From Scytalidium lignicola (Eukaryota > Ascomycota > Leotiomycetes): 51,255 nucleotides of DNA. Location of the stretch: the NCBI GenBank assembly GCA_002812745.2, contig NCSJ02000307.1:1-51255 (forward strand). Reading direction: 5' to 3'. Under the pieces are notes generated by a model that was not told the origin of the DNA, made no database searches, and worked only from the letters and a program-made list of their open reading frames with translations. Shown one piece after another: positions 22,852-35,488 of the stretch. Each line of letters opens with the position of its first letter. Position 1 is the stretch's first letter. The translations under genes and the position numbers were made by a program.

Positions 22852-25561
22852 TTAATCAGTCCCTCTTCTCCGTCCAAAATCAACAGAACTAGTGCTAAAC
22901 CTCCTTGCTTTCTCCACCCACTGCCTTCCCCTATTATCATACCACCGCGCAAAATAAGGCGCAACAAGCACGATAGCAAGGTACCCCCAGGGTACGATAG
23001 TCGATACCGCAAACCCGGTATCCAAATACGGGTTCCAGTCCAGGTCGTAAGATGTATACCCATCGATGAGATAGCTTCCCAACAACACAACGGCGAAACC
23101 GAGCCAGATCTTGATGCGTCTGGATTTATGTCTCACTGTGTCGGATCGAATGGCGATGATAAGACGCCAGAGGCAGAAGCAGCCTAAAACAACGGCGGAT
23201 GTGACGAATGAGGCTAAGTTGATGAAGTTCCCGTCGTTGTACGTCGGATTATCAGTGAGGTACAGGTTCCCATCTAGATCAAACGACCAGACGGCGAAGT
23301 AGAGATGCGCAAATATCGCTGGTAATGCCCAATATACCATGATGAAGTAGACGAAGAAACCAACGAGGCAGAAAATTCGCCAGTACGCTCGCGATTTGTA
23401 GATCCCTTGCACTACATAGCGGAAGATGTCTGGGCCGATGAGCGGGAGGAGGAGGGTGGCCACGAAGAGGGAGGCGGAGAGGATGGCCCAGACTGTGCCG
23501 TTGTATTGCTTTGAGCCCGAAGCTATGATTTGGTTTGTTTGGTTCTGGAGGATCGTGGAGAAGTCTGTATTGCTAAGGGTTATGGTTGTTTGGTCGGCTG
23601 GTGAGGCCTGCCTTCGGGAGACCGAGGCTGCATTGGCGGTGGCGCCGTGATTTTGTTTACCGGGGTTGTGATTTTTAGTGCTGAAGCTGTTAAGGGTAAG
23701 TTGCATACCTAGGATGGACTTGTTGCGGGTGTACATTAGTTATTGTTATCAAACGTCTGATTAAGCTGAGGGACTTACAGTGACGTAAGATAGAGGGACG
23801 TAGAGCGTTGCAATAGTTGTAAGAAGTGATATTTTCCAGTTCATCGATAGATCTAGGTAGTCTTTGATCTAGAGAAGTTTAAGTTAGTTAATATTCTAAT
23901 AGTTATGAATAAAGTAGAATGCTTTGAAGGGGTTTTACCATATTTGCTCTAGAAGAAATTTGAACCTCCAGTTTCTCCAACTCATCCCTAATGTAGACTA
24001 AATCCGTCTCGATTTGTTGCAGATATGCATGATTGATGACCGATGCCGTATCTCGAAGTGTTGATAGTGTGTGGTCGACTCCCTCAATCAAGAGGAGACG
24101 GCAATCGTCTAAGTGGGACAAGTATTGGAACTTCTCTCTTGATGGTCCTCTGCGTCCAATATAACCCTGTTACTTGTTAGAGTCTAGTAGAAAGGCTGCA
24201 TTAGGGCGAGGAAATAATTACCAAGGAAGTGACTTCATTAAGAGCCTCTTGAAGAAAAGTCATAGTGTCATCTACGGTAAGCTGAGAGATGGCAAGAACT
24301 GGTAAGATTGAAGTGACTTCGGGAGTTGGTTGTATTTCTGAATTGGTCAGCTTTATCCAAATCTTTTTGAGCTGTTTCTTGTATCTCTCCATCACTGCTG
24401 TGTCTTTCGTAACCACCAATACCCGACGTGATAGGGGTGATTGGATAGGGGAATCATTTTGGTAGAAGATATCCGCATAGATATACTCAGCTGGCCGAGC
24501 ATAGGGCTGCCAAAGAAAGATATCGAAGCCGCCATGGTACATGGGTGGATGACGCTGCCATGTAAATCGATATCGAACCGCTTCTGAAGCTGCGAGAAGA
24601 ACGCTCTTTGCTATCGGGTCGGCTATAGTGGTGTTAGTCATTCCTAATTTGCTGTAGACTCTGATGGAGGGTTCCCACCCGTAGAAGGAAGTTTTAATTT
24701 CAATGTGCTTTTGAAAATAGCCTTAGATTTAACCTCTACTTCAGATTGTGTAAAGATAATGTCCGAAATATTTACTGCAAAGGAAAATCTGCTTCGAGAG
24801 AACCTCTTCCAGTGCTTAGACAGATTGTGCTCCTGTTGGAGTTGAGGTGACGGTGGCGCAACCTCATAGCTACTTGCCATCATCTCTGAATTCTTCTCCG
24901 GTGACTGCACAATGGCGAGATATTCTGGTAGATTGTGCAGGTTGTTCATGCCCCAGTTCTTTTCAAGAATGAAGCAAATGCCATATCTTGGCAGTCCAAG
25001 GAGTTGGTTAGCACGGCGTGTTAGTACAGCCATGAGCTTGGTAATAAACCCAAAAGTTCGCTCAGAAACCTTATCCGAATTCGCAATAGTACTGTGTTCC
25101 TGTCAGATGTGAAAGAGAGAGTGTGTGTGTTGTGGTTTTTATGAGTTAGCTTACCACACCCGTAACCATGCCTTTTTATCGTGTGCACAATCTAAAATGG
25201 AGTCGAGACGACTGATATACTCGGAATAGATCTCTTTTTTTGTATCATATCCATCTTGGAAAAGTCGAAGTGGCCCAGGTTCTCCTCCAAAGGCTTGATA
25301 GTCGACTATAGCCCGAAAGAGAGGGTACCCAACATCATTCTTCAGGTGCGGGTAAAGGGACGGAAAGCTGTTGACAAAGCCCCTTCCCAATTGCTCATGG
25401 AGGCTATGAGACCCATTCTGCTGGTTCATAGATGATATATACTGCTCTAGAACATCCGAAGCAGCCTTGGGTAGATTATTCATCTTCTCTCCGGTTTCGA
25501 TATCATCATTCCTATGAGCCTCCTCATCCGCAGAGGACGGTGTGAGCAGTGATTCAGACAT
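22852..25561 (-). CDS. CorA-like membrane protein with extra transmembrane helices (6 exons)
   Basis: On the minus strand the exons are 25155-25561, 24679-25091, 24222-24622, 23939-24166, 23779-23868 and 22852-23718, giving 801 residues. Introns are 55-70 nt with consistent phase. Exon 4 encodes a long helical stalk (LQQIETDLVYIRDELEKLE), exon 5 the first membrane helix, and the exon 5/6 joint gives SYVT-SILGMQL. This matches the CorA/Mrs2 arrangement of stalk, membrane helix and GMN, but with GMQ at about 517-519. CorA proteins are pentameric Mg2+ channels; in fungal relatives of this type transport is unproven. Unusually, about 70 polar residues separate GMQ from the next helix (588-608), and four further hydrophobic segments follow (about 627-650, 678-702, 715-732, 749-769). 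The first splice has a second in-phase alternative (donor GTGTGG with an acceptor 9 nt upstream). Confidence 0.82.
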
Positions 25562-27687
25562 TTGGACAAGTCAAAAATCTCAGCAACAGCAAAAGAGGAA
25601 ACACAATATCCTAGGACTTCTCTCGATAAGGCTTGATTCGAGGACCAGCCTCGTCTTAATAGCCCGACCTGCCATCGTGCTCTATGAGCCTCATAGCATT
25701 ACCGGGGGTCTGAATAAGCTTTAGCCGGTGCTGAAGTGACATATGCACAGTACCAGAAGAGTACCGTTACCGGTAATTAACTTTGTTCCTCGTTTGGAAA
25801 TGGGATCCAAGTAATCACGAGATATGTAAGTGATAATGCAACCCATAAGCAGCCACGGTGAGGCACAGCTCCAGCTGTCAAGCTTCAAGGAGGGGCGCGG
25901 TCCATGGACGAACCCAATGAGAGGCGACCAAATCATCATCCATGCCCTGTGTCAAGGGCCGGTCCGGAGAACTGTCATTTCCCGCCAATTGCAAAACTCT
26001 GCAGAGTTTGAGGGAGGTGGTTGAGAATAGATGCTGACTCCTTTCCAGCCTCATCCGTCCGTCACCTACGCATTGTAGGGCGAAGCCTAGAACACGGGAT
26101 TCCGGTGTGGTGGTGCCTTGGTTGTTTGCTTAAGTGGGTGATATTATTATCACCTCACATTATTGGGTGAGGATGTGATATGCATGCCACCTAACTCTAT
26201 TGGCACGTCCATTCGAGGAGGAAAGTAATTAAAGCGGGTAACTGCGCCTCACACCCGCTGCACTTCAGACGAAGGGAGCTTCAAGCTTGTCGACATCCAG
26301 AGCTGTGGCATGGTGTGACATGTTGAAAAATAGGTGATGAGAGAAGAGCGGAAATACTGTAGCATTATGCTGCAAGGCTCGGTGGAAATATATTAATGCC
26401 GCGATATGTGATATATGACCAAGTAATTAAAGATTTATTTCTGGACATTTGGGTGAGGAGCAGAGCAGAGTGAGAGCTGCGCGCCCGCGGCACAGTCTCT
26501 GATCAGGCTTTGAGCTAAGCTTTAAGACGTTTGGACTAGTGTAGCTCCAATGCACGGATGACTGATTAAGGAATCAGAAGCAGAATCATGTATTGGGATA
26601 TTGGGAGGGGAAAAGCGAGGGAAACAGTTGGCTATGTTATAATCTACCGGACTTGACTACTACTAATACTTGGTATACGATAATGAAGATTCCGCGCCAC
26701 GAAGGTTCGGACCTTCATGGCGATGTCTGGTCCATCCCCGTTCAGGCACACCTATATACCTCAAGGTTTTTAAGCTTGAGATATGTTAATGCGCCACTAA
26801 ACTCTGTTGATTAAACTAAAAACAAAACAAAATTTAGGATTACAATAAATATTAAATGCAGGTTAAAGTAGGTGAGTTTTGGTGTAAATAAGCGTGTTCA
26901 CTCAGACAAGTGTCCACGTACTGTAATGCACGTCCCTCAACAGCACCCGTGTATTGCCCGCGTTTACAACTAAACATACATATTCTATAATTCTTTGGAG
27001 GTATATAGGCACAGGCAATTATTTGCTTTGAGTATGGCCATAAAACCGTTCACCTTAGATGGAATAAACAAACATAAATATTCCTGCTTTTGATCAAAAG
27101 ATGGATTGTGTCTGCTCTATGTAAGGTTTAATCTTGGGCAAAGTTAGCAAAAGTTTTATAAAACACTGAAGAAATACAGCTGTTCATAGGAGATATGTTT
27201 TGTCACTTTGTATTCCGTACTTACGTAGCATATTAACTCCTGGGGTAATTAGGACCTAACAGCCTATCGCCAAGACCACCTCTGTATTTTAATCAGACAA
27301 TCAAAAGCAGCAAAATCATATTGACAACCTCCATAAAAGCTATGGTTATTTTAATAGGGCATGTGCGCCTTCATCCAAGTAACCTCCAAGATCCAGATGC
27401 CCTCCATACTTCGCCTTTTAAATGCAATATCCAATCCCCGTAAACTTCGAAGGGTATATATACTTTGACATGACATGGCATGATGCCTATAAATGCCCCA
27501 CCATCAACCTAGATATACGTGTTCCTTTCAACTCCACTATCATTAAACGCCATATCGACAAAAATACAAACAATGCAATGCCAAATCCATTAAAAACCCT
27601 CCCGTAAACAAAGCCTCCCATATCGCCCATTTTTAGAAACCTGGAAACACCCTTGAGATGGCTCTCCGCCCTGTAGCATAATTAGAC
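25562..27687. other. 2.1 kb intergenic region
   Basis: This lies between the CorA-like gene's start and the RING ligase's stop, both on the minus strand. It includes the CorA-like promoter and the ligase 3' UTR. The rest is AT-rich from about 26780, with short frames lacking any recognisable product. Confidence 0.5.
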
Positions 27688-29172
27688 TCAGGAGAAATAT
27701 ATATTTTCAATGACAGTATACTTACAACCTGGTTGCCTAACTTCTGTAGCGGCATCTCCAATGTATGTTTGCCGACCGGATGCTTCTTGAGGCTGAAACT
27801 GGAGTTCCATCCCAGTGGATGTTGAAGCCAGTACCACCGGTTCTGGCTGTCTCAAAACCCTCCTGCTAATCCGAGAACCCCAATTCTGCAGTTGACTTCT
27901 CACCGTGCTGCCGCCTGTCTCTGTGTCGTTATCAGGAACTGTAATCCGAGACCGCAATCGGCGCAGGTTGCGTTCGCGGCGGACCATTATGTTCGTAATC
28001 TTCGTGGGACAATAGCCAACCGGCAAGACCGTCTTCTTGCACATTGGGCACAGCGAGCTATTGTTACTTAGAAAAGAGTCGATACATTCGGGATGGTATA
28101 TGTGGCCGCAAGGCAGCTCTCGGATTGGTGTGGATCCAGATTGGAATTCATCAAGACAAATGGGGCATGTTGGTTGCGAATAGGGGAGGAATCTGTGAGC
28201 GAGAATTGGGTCAGAGGACTTTGCGCCGTCGGTAGCGGTTTGAGGCCAAGATTGTTGTGACAATGCCCTGGCGCTCGTGATTTTATCTTCCATCGAGCCT
28301 GGCGATGAAGGCCGAATATTCAAATTACTTTCCACAGCACTGGCTGAATCCTGTTTCGCTAGGTCCGGCAAGCCTGCAGATACCGAATCGTGCTCAGAGT
28401 AATATGTGTACACTGGTAACCTTTCTATGACTTCCAAAGGTACTTTGAGTCTCTTAATACCGAGAGCCTCAAGATCAACCTGTCCAGATTCGACACGGCG
28501 GCGCAAAGAATGCCGTCGTCTTCGTTGGATAAGGTGCATTAAGCCAGAGGTACTAGAGAGCAGCAAGGCGAGAAACGCGCCAATGATCAGTAGAAATACC
28601 CATACGCTTGGCAATGATGATGACGAAGACAGTCCCAGTTCAGTATATATCCTGACATAATCTCTCGGATCTATGCCAGGCAATTCAGAAATATCATGGC
28701 CGAAGGGTATGTCAGTCAGGTTTCCTGAATAGAGACTTGATTCATAGAGCATGTGTGCCCCGGTACTTCCGGGAACAGCATACACAGGAAAATCCGTCTC
28801 CATCTTCCATCGTCCCCCATCGTGCAGACCCCAGACTGGTGAGCTAACCGGAGGAGGTTGATCCGTGCCATTGTCTGGTTGGAAAAATAAGAAGCCCCTC
28901 GCCAGATCTGCCCTCGCTGAAGCCAGAAAGGATTGTGTACATTCCGCATTGATCCAAGGAGCAATCGCTATCAGTGTAAAGTCTGTTGGAGGAAGGTTGG
29001 CTCGCCGAGTCACATTCCCTGGGATATAATCGATCGAGACATTTTGACAAGGATCGTTCTGATTCAGATCGGGGACATACAGAAAACCGCTGATCTGGCC
29101 ACTGGGGTCTGCATTATGGGTAGAGAGGGTTCGTAAGTTGTCGGTGATTATTTGCGCATATGAAATTTCGGG
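27688..29172 (-). CDS. PA-TM-RING E3 ubiquitin ligase, 5' exon(s) unresolved
   Basis: The main exon (29172 down to 27688) encodes 494 residues. A protease-associated-type lumenal domain comes first (SGQISGFLYVPDLNQNDPC, IPGNVTRRANLPPTDFTLI, FPVYAVPGSTGAHML), then a transmembrane helix (PSVWVFLLIIGAFLALLLSS), an Arg-rich juxtamembrane stretch, and a RING-H2 finger (CPICLDEF, LPCGHIYHPECI, CPMCK). Such ligases sit in the Golgi, endosome or vacuole membrane and ubiquitinate membrane cargo. A basic tail follows the RING. The exon starts at a good acceptor (branch GCTAAT, then GAGTAG). A preceding exon at 29232-29307 joins in phase through a 59 nt intron, but the signal peptide and ATG were not found with confidence, so the 5' end is incomplete here. 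Intron-retained reading is also open for about 25 codons. Confidence 0.85.
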   Translation of the reverse strand, partial: PEISYAQIITDNLRTLSTHNADPSGQISGFLYVPDLNQNDPCQNVSIDYIPGNVTRRANLPPTDFTLIAIAPWINAECTQSFLASARADLARGFLFFQPDNGTDQPPPVSSPVWGLHDGGRWKMETDFPVYAVPGSTGAHMLYESSLYSGNLTDIPFGHDISELPGIDPRDYVRIYTELGLSSSSSLPSVWVFLLIIGAFLALLLSSTSGLMHLIQRRRRHSLRRRVESGQVDLEALGIKRLKVPLEVIERLPVYTYYSEHDSVSAGLPDLAKQDSASAVESNLNIRPSSPGSMEDKITSARALSQQSWPQTATDGAKSSDPILAHRFLPYSQPTCPICLDEFQSGSTPIRELPCGHIYHPECIDSFLSNNSSLCPMCKKTVLPVGYCPTKITNIMVRRERNLRRLRSRITVPDNDTETGGSTVRSQLQNWGSRISRRVLRQPEPVVLASTSTGMELQFQPQEASGRQTYIGDAATEVRQPGCKYTVIENIYFS

Positions 29173-30608
29173 CTACTCAACCACATTAGCAGCTCTTCAC
29201 CAACGAGACCATCCTGCTGTGTTTGAATTACCCGAAGTCGTGCAACAATATGATCGAGGTCGGCGTCCGTAGAAGAATCACTCCACTCATCATTGGGGAA
29301 AAGCAAGCTAATTCCATAGTTAGCACATAACTACTCTGACATCGGTACCACTGCGATCGTTGACGCTTGCTTCAAGAAGTGTCCGTGCAAGAGGTGGAGG
29401 TGGTTGATCGATGAAGGACGAGACTCGTGGCGGTTACGGCCAATCGATCACCGGTCGGCAACAGCGGGACAGCGCAGAGAAGTTGAAAGCATCGAAGCAC
29501 TTACACAAAACTGTCTATTCGATCGATAGCTGTGGCAGGAATCGAGTCAGCAGTCTTTCAGAACAGCATGTTGACGCGCTTGGGATGAAGCCAAGAGTGG
29601 AACATCTCGGCGCCAGGTGCCAAGGACGACAATGACATGGACACATGGACCAACAGACGGGCGGGAAAAGCAAGGGGGACGTACACATAGCGAGGAGTTA
29701 CCCATGGGTGCTATTGCACCGGGCAATAACCAGTCTGCACGCGGCAGATCGCAGTGAAGCCGTGAACAGTGGAATTGTTGTGCTCGTCGAACGAGTTCTG
29801 CGAAGGGATCTGGCGGAGTGAGTGTAGCTCGAGTCGGATGAAATAATGCCAAGGAAAATTGAAGACGTTCAGAGCGGACCCCAAGTAGTTGATCGCTTGG
29901 ATCGCTTGGCCAAAAAGCTTATTAGCCCGGGGGTTGTCTCTTGTGGCTCTTGTGTCTCTTCGTTGCCCGGAGATTGCAACAGAGGGGGGCAAAGCTCGCG
30001 GACGGCGCCCTGGTGAGACATGGAGTGCTTCCTCATTAATCATGGATTCATAATGCGATACGTCAGCAAGGCTAGTCAAAAAAAGATGCAATTACGCAAC
30101 ACTCTCTTGGTGAGAAGTTTAAATTTTATTGATCCAACTAGATGTTCATACAGAAGTCATATGCGCAGTACTGGCTTAAAAACACGTAAAGGTTTAGTGG
30201 TGGTATGTTACCAACACTGCGATTAAGATACTGTACAGTATAACTCGGACCACCAATCACTTAATTCCTTCATGTGCGCATGTAACTTCTGGGGAGAAAG
30301 ATGTTTCAAGAAGCTCCGCTCGCACCTCAGGCGTCTCGTCTTTTACTCCCCAGCCTCCCCCAGCCTTCCATAGCTCACCACCTATTAAACCACGTGATGA
30401 GATGCCTCAACAAAGCAAGCGCACGGATAAATAGTAGACCCGAAGCCGGCGCCAACTCTAATCGATATCGCGACCGCAGTTATTAATTAACGGCAAGCTT
30501 TAAGAGAAATATTCCATATTGGCTCTCAATCGCTCTCCTATATGTGATTCAACGGCTTAAGCCTGTGTATATCCGTCAAAGGCAGGACTCGAGACCCCTA
30601 AAGCCAGA
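29173..30608. other. Region with the ligase 5' exons and the divergent promoter to NGG1
   Basis: It includes the probable upstream ligase exon at 29232-29307 and some further minus-strand open sequence to about 29460, whose splicing I could not settle. From 29650 to 30608 no gene is supported. An overlapping pair of heptamers forms TACTGTACAGTA at 30229-30240. The last 100 bases would be the NGG1 leader. Confidence 0.45.
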
Positions 30609-32724
30609 ATGCCCCCGTTACCAAGCCAGAAGGGAACGGGAAAGAAGGGTAGAGATGTTCGTCAATCTCGGAGTCGCAATACCACCCCGAGCCTTAGCGG
30701 GACCTTGAGCACCGCCATCCCCCAGACTGATGCTCCGGAGACTTCATATCTCGAACTCCCGGTCGCCTCCTTTCGCACAGCCTCAGAGGATATACTCGAG
30801 CAGTATGGTTCGGCCATACCAAACTCAAAAGAGCTGGAATCGTTAATGGAGAGGCTGCAGAAGGTCATGGATGCAGTGGAATCGCGAGGGTCGGTCTGCG
30901 ACCGTGGTATGCGGCTCTTGGCACAGCTTAGAAAAGACCGACTTGAAGAAATTGAGAGTGACCGAAGACGAGATGAAGAACGGAAGGAGAATCTAAAGAG
31001 GGATGCTGCCGATGAAGAAGAACGAGACAGGAAGGCGAACAAGATCAAGAAGAGGAAGGATGGAGGTAAGGGTAGAGAAGAAAGGCCTTCATCACATGGG
31101 GCGCGTGCGTCTGCACCGCAGGATGTCTCACACCTTCGTATGTCATGTTTCCTGCCAGTTTTTTAAAAAAAATTTGGATTCCAGTCTGTCGAATTTTTAT
31201 ATTTTGGTAGCATTCAGGTACTAACACATTACAGCGGATCAATCATCACCAATTCGAGAAACAGTGGTACGGAAGCCGCGTAAACTATCCCGAGACTTAG
31301 ACTCAGCCAGCTCCTCCCTCTCTCCTGTCGCGCCAGCAACTCCTACTGCTACTGGAATGGACATTGATGACAAAAATGGCGTTGCTAAGTCTGAGGATTC
31401 GAGCTCCGAGGAAGAAGAACCGCCTGCTCCCGCTGCCCCTCATCACCAAACTTTTGGAGACGATCCTTCAACATTCCCTGACCCGACTGTGTATGAGATT
31501 CGCGAAGTTAAACCTGGTTTAAGTGAGGATGAAATCAAGGAGATCTACTCCGTTGCTCAGTATCCTCATAACGACTTATCTGATCTCATTCCGGGAACAC
31601 CACCGGATAAGGACTTTAGCAATGCTAAACCTACAAATCAAGTCCAATTCAACACCTTTTCTACCTACATTGAACCATATTTTAGGCCGCTAACCGAGGA
31701 AGACCTTGCTTTTCTTCGAGATCGAGGGGATCGTACAACACCCTTTGTCATTCCTCGTCGAGGCAAGAAGCATTACTCAGAAATATGGGCAGAGGAGGAT
31801 GGTGCGATGGCTGTCGATGCGCAAGCTCGTGACAAACTCCAAGCAAACCAAGCACGCGGTAGTATTGATACTATGAATGATGATGTTGCAGAAACAGATC
31901 AAATATCAGCCGGCCCTATTCTCTCTCGACTGCTCGCCACCTTAAGACCTGAGCACCGAGCTGGTCAATCAGAGGAAAAACCTACGACAAACGGAGTCAC
32001 AAATGGGGAGGTGAATGTAAATGGCGAATCTAATAATGACACCAATGCCGATTTGAATGCGCTTATGCCTGATGCACCTGCTCCAATCCCACCTGCCACA
32101 TTCATGACAGATTCCTCATCAGAATCATGGAAGAAAGCCACACACCCAAAACTAGATCACGCCCAAGTTGACGAACGTATCAAGCAAGAACTTCGACATA
32201 TTGGATTTCTTCCCCCTGATACGGAGCCAGACTATGATGCACACTACGACGACGAGGTTGCAGCACGCCTCCGCTTTCTGCAGACCAAGCTGAAGGAACA
32301 ATCCATCATCAATGGTGCACGAAAAACCCGCCTGGCCGAGCTAGCAAAAGAACACATGGCCCATCAAGAATACACCACCATTCTTGAAGATCTCGACGGC
32401 CAAGTCCAAACCGCTTACCTCAAACGTACTCGCACCCTAGGCAAGAGTAAGAAAACCAAGCGGCCTGGTGGGGCAGGCGGAGGCAGCCATTTCGTCGGCA
32501 CTGCTGGTATGGCAAGACCAGGCATTGGTGATATGACCAAGACATTGATGGAGAGGAGACATAAGTGGATTGATAGTATTGGGATGGTGTTCAATAATGA
32601 GGGTAGTTTGGGCAAGGTGCCTAGGAGTAAAGACGCCGGCAGCTCAATTTTTAAACCGGAGATTATGGGAGAGCTGGTCAAGAAAGAGAAAGAAGGTTGG
32701 GATGAAGAAGCTGAGGATGAGTGA
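30609..32724 (+). CDS. NGG1: Ngg1/Ada3, SAGA/ADA histone acetyltransferase subunit (2 exons)
   Basis: The exons are 30609-31137 and 31235-32724, joined by a 97 nt intron (donor GTATGT, branch CTAAC, acceptor ACAG), giving 672 residues. Ada3 bridges Gcn5 and Ada2 in the acetyltransferase module of SAGA and raises Gcn5 activity on nucleosomes. Exon 1 is basic and helical, with a Lys/Arg/Glu-rich stretch. Exon 2 holds the family core: [52 protein letters not shown] and [13 protein letters not shown]. After an Asn/Asp-rich linker comes the C-terminal Ada3 domain: [31 protein letters not shown] and the [11 protein letters not shown] loop. An acceptor 17 nt upstream (TTCAG) is possible but less favoured. 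The assignment is strong. Confidence 0.94.
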
Positions 32725-33128
32725 GTGGTGTGGAATAAGACCCTATAGCATCATGGGCGTGTGTACTTAAAACTTCACACAGTGTTTAGCATATGGATTA
32801 AGTTTGGTGGTGGCTTTGTTACTTGATTGCCTGGCTAAGACTTTATGGGAATGACGGAGTTTCGGCTGGTAGATAGGCGTATTTGGATATGATACTGGGT
32901 GATTGCTCGACGGTAGAGCTTTTTAGCAGGCTAAAGAAGATTTTGCTAGGATGAGAAGCATTCACGACGTTAGACCTTCGATCTGAGAATATATATATAT
33001 ATATATATATTATTTGATATCTCATTACGCCTTTAGTGAGAATGCATGCGATTCTCTGGATTTTACAGCGTCTGAATGGAAGGAAATCGTAGACGATGGA
33101 AGTGTCCCAAGTCTTTGAGCTACCCCTT
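32725..33128. other. Convergent intergenic region
   Basis: This lies between the NGG1 stop and the stop codon of the small secreted protein gene. It contains an (AT)n run at 32989-33010. Nothing else is supported. Confidence 0.5.
32989..33010 (+). repeat. (AT)n microsatellite
   Basis: An uninterrupted AT dinucleotide run of about eleven units in the 3' intergenic region between two convergent genes. Confidence 0.9.
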
Positions 33129-33630
33129 CTATATTCGGTTTGTGCGTCGCATCCGCTTTAGCTTATAGTCAATTTGACACACTTGTTGTTGATCTTGGTC
33201 GATTGGCTGGTGAGCTATTGGGAAATAGGTCAGAAGAGTAGATGTTCGAAGCGGGCAGAAAACTCACCGGTCCCCTCGATGGTCGAGTCGACGAGCATTC
33301 CACCAAGCCAAGTGACGCCGTCCAAGGTGTCATCCCATTTAAAAACCGACCCCGGACAGCTGTCTGACCAAATAAGAGCCCAACCACCGGGGACTTCTGC
33401 AGAGCCTCCATTGGGAATTGAATAAGTCGCCGAATCCCAAACTTTGTTGTAATACATTGTTTCAGATGGTGATGGGTACTCATTTGTCTAAGAATCAGTC
33501 AGTATCAGAGACGCCTCTCCGCCTGCTAAACAAATTGGCAGGTCCCCCTACTCACAAGGGTGGTTGCTAGGACTGAACTAATACCCATGGAAAGGGCTGC
33601 GATAGCGACTGCTGCATGGGAAATATACAT
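33129..33630 (-). CDS. Small secreted protein, 126 residues (3 exons), candidate effector
   Basis: On the minus strand the exons are 33556-33630, 33268-33487 and 33129-33214. The introns are 68 and 53 nt, with donors GTGAGT in both cases and acceptors TTAG and ATAG; phases agree. Exon 1 is almost exactly a signal peptide (YISHAAVAIAALSMGISSVLA). The mature part is about 104 residues, with Trp/Gly-rich blocks (VPGGWALIWSDSCPG, VTWLGGMLVDSTIEG) and only two Cys, which could form a single disulfide. The basic C-terminus ends in RRTNRI. I recognise no domain. Size, signal peptide and position at the edge of an AT-rich region fit a lineage-specific secreted protein. An N at 33648 lies 18 bp upstream of the ATG. 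Confidence 0.75.
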
Positions 33631-35488
33631 GATGGCAGTGTGTACAANTTTTTTTGGTGTTCAAAGCGGAATAGAAATTGGATTCAGGGTATGAAGTAGA
33701 GAAGTTCGGACTTGTTGAAAGACAGCGAAATTGACATATTTATATTCTTACTGTAAATCCAAATTAAGAGGGCTATGGCAAAGTCTAAAGTTAGATACTG
33801 CGGTACGAAACATCTCGTGGGCTTACAGTTCAACGGGGATGTGATGACTTTCAGATGGGGTCCGGCCGCAGCACTTGGCATCCCGCGAGGAGGCATGGAA
33901 AAAACAACTTTGCAAAACTTCAGCAAGGGTTCAGAATTAATCTAGCTAAAACACGCCCTGTAAATATAGGCTGTGAGGCCTTATACAGTACAGTAATTGC
34001 AGGTTGTAAGGGTTTTCACAAAGGAGTACCGTAACATATACAGAATTTCGCATTTCGTCCTTAAAGTACCTGCATGTACCTTTCCGTGTTAAAAGCTAAA
34101 TAAATATTCACAGCAACGATTATAGTAAATTTTATTTTGCATTTCTTGGATGCTCAAAAGCTAGCTGATTATTACCGTCAGTTAAAATTGCCTGAAGTTT
34201 AGATGCACTCTATAGCCTGCTGTTTTACGCGGGGCTATACTTGTATTGTATAAACATCGGCAACTCGAATTGTGACACCCTCGCTGAAGTCAGCCCCTCT
34301 GAAAGTCATCGCACGCCAGTTGAACTCCCACCTGGTATTTCATCAGTTCTACTCCACCTAAGCCCATTCATTCTATAAATACACTCCTTAGCCACTCACC
34401 GTACATTGTAAGGTAAGATTCGTGTATCCTTACTGGTGGGTAGTTTTACCTTTAGATGTGTACATAGACAAAAAGAGTGTGGATTTAATCAGCTTCATCT
34501 AACATCACTGCCCACGTCAGATTATGGATTGAAGTAAGCTGACGATCCGACCTTCAAGATTAGACGACCAACACAATGGCAAATTTCCAAATATAGACAA
34601 AATTAATTAACGCCATACAGTTTCGGCATTAAAGGAGTAGCCTTAGATTAACTTATTGGGTCATATAACGTAATGCCGTATTTACTCACGGCTACTGAGC
34701 TAGAAGTACGCTACAGTGCGAATTGCCAGCACTAAAACAGTAAATCATTCGCTAAATATGCCATATAGCGGAAAACAGGAGCCTTAGCTCCATACCGGAA
34801 GCCGTAAGTACTGTAAATATGATATTAGTCTTTTACCCTCTCCGTCATCACTAGTTATGCGTAGAGAGGTTCTACCTAATTAATTGGAACGGAAAGAATA
34901 CTATCACAAGAGTGTAAATCGCATGGTTTTGCATAAGTGCTGCTATTTGAGATTTTGCGGCTACTATTCTCTCTCTAGTTCTTATCATTTGTGCTATTGA
35001 TTGGCCTTCTTGCATCAAGGGTTGAGTAGGATGCTGAGGTGATTCCTTGGATTTAGTAAATTGAGAAGGCCGTCTTGGTTACAGTACTGGTGAGCACCTC
35101 ATAGAATTGAATTGCTACGATACAATTATAGTTCTCAATCATACTACACGAATATAACTTATAGTTTCTCTACTTAAGCGGAATATAATTCAGATATTTA
35201 CTAATTTCACTCTTTAAAATATTTATTTTCATCTAATTAAAGAGCAAAAGAGTCGGTACTCTTCGCACGTGATATCGCGATTACTTCGCGTTCGGGCCGC
35301 CTCTAAGCGCGCTTGAATTAGTTTGCTGAATTCTAACTTCACTTTTAACGTTCATTAATAAAGACGATCGTTCTACTTATCTATAGCTTGAGTCTGCTTG
35401 ATTCCGAAGTTCGCCAATGTTTATTATCCCCAACTCTCTAGATCGACCAGAAATAGCCTCAAATGCTACAACCTCATAGTTTAGAACC
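33631..35488. other. AT-rich gene-free stretch, 1.9 kb
   Basis: Strongly AT-rich with stops in all frames. It contains several TACTGTA/TACAGTA heptamers and no recognisable gene or complete element. The composition is compatible with old repeat DNA altered by C-to-T mutation. The right end must hold the promoter of the nuclease gene at 35489. Confidence 0.5.
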
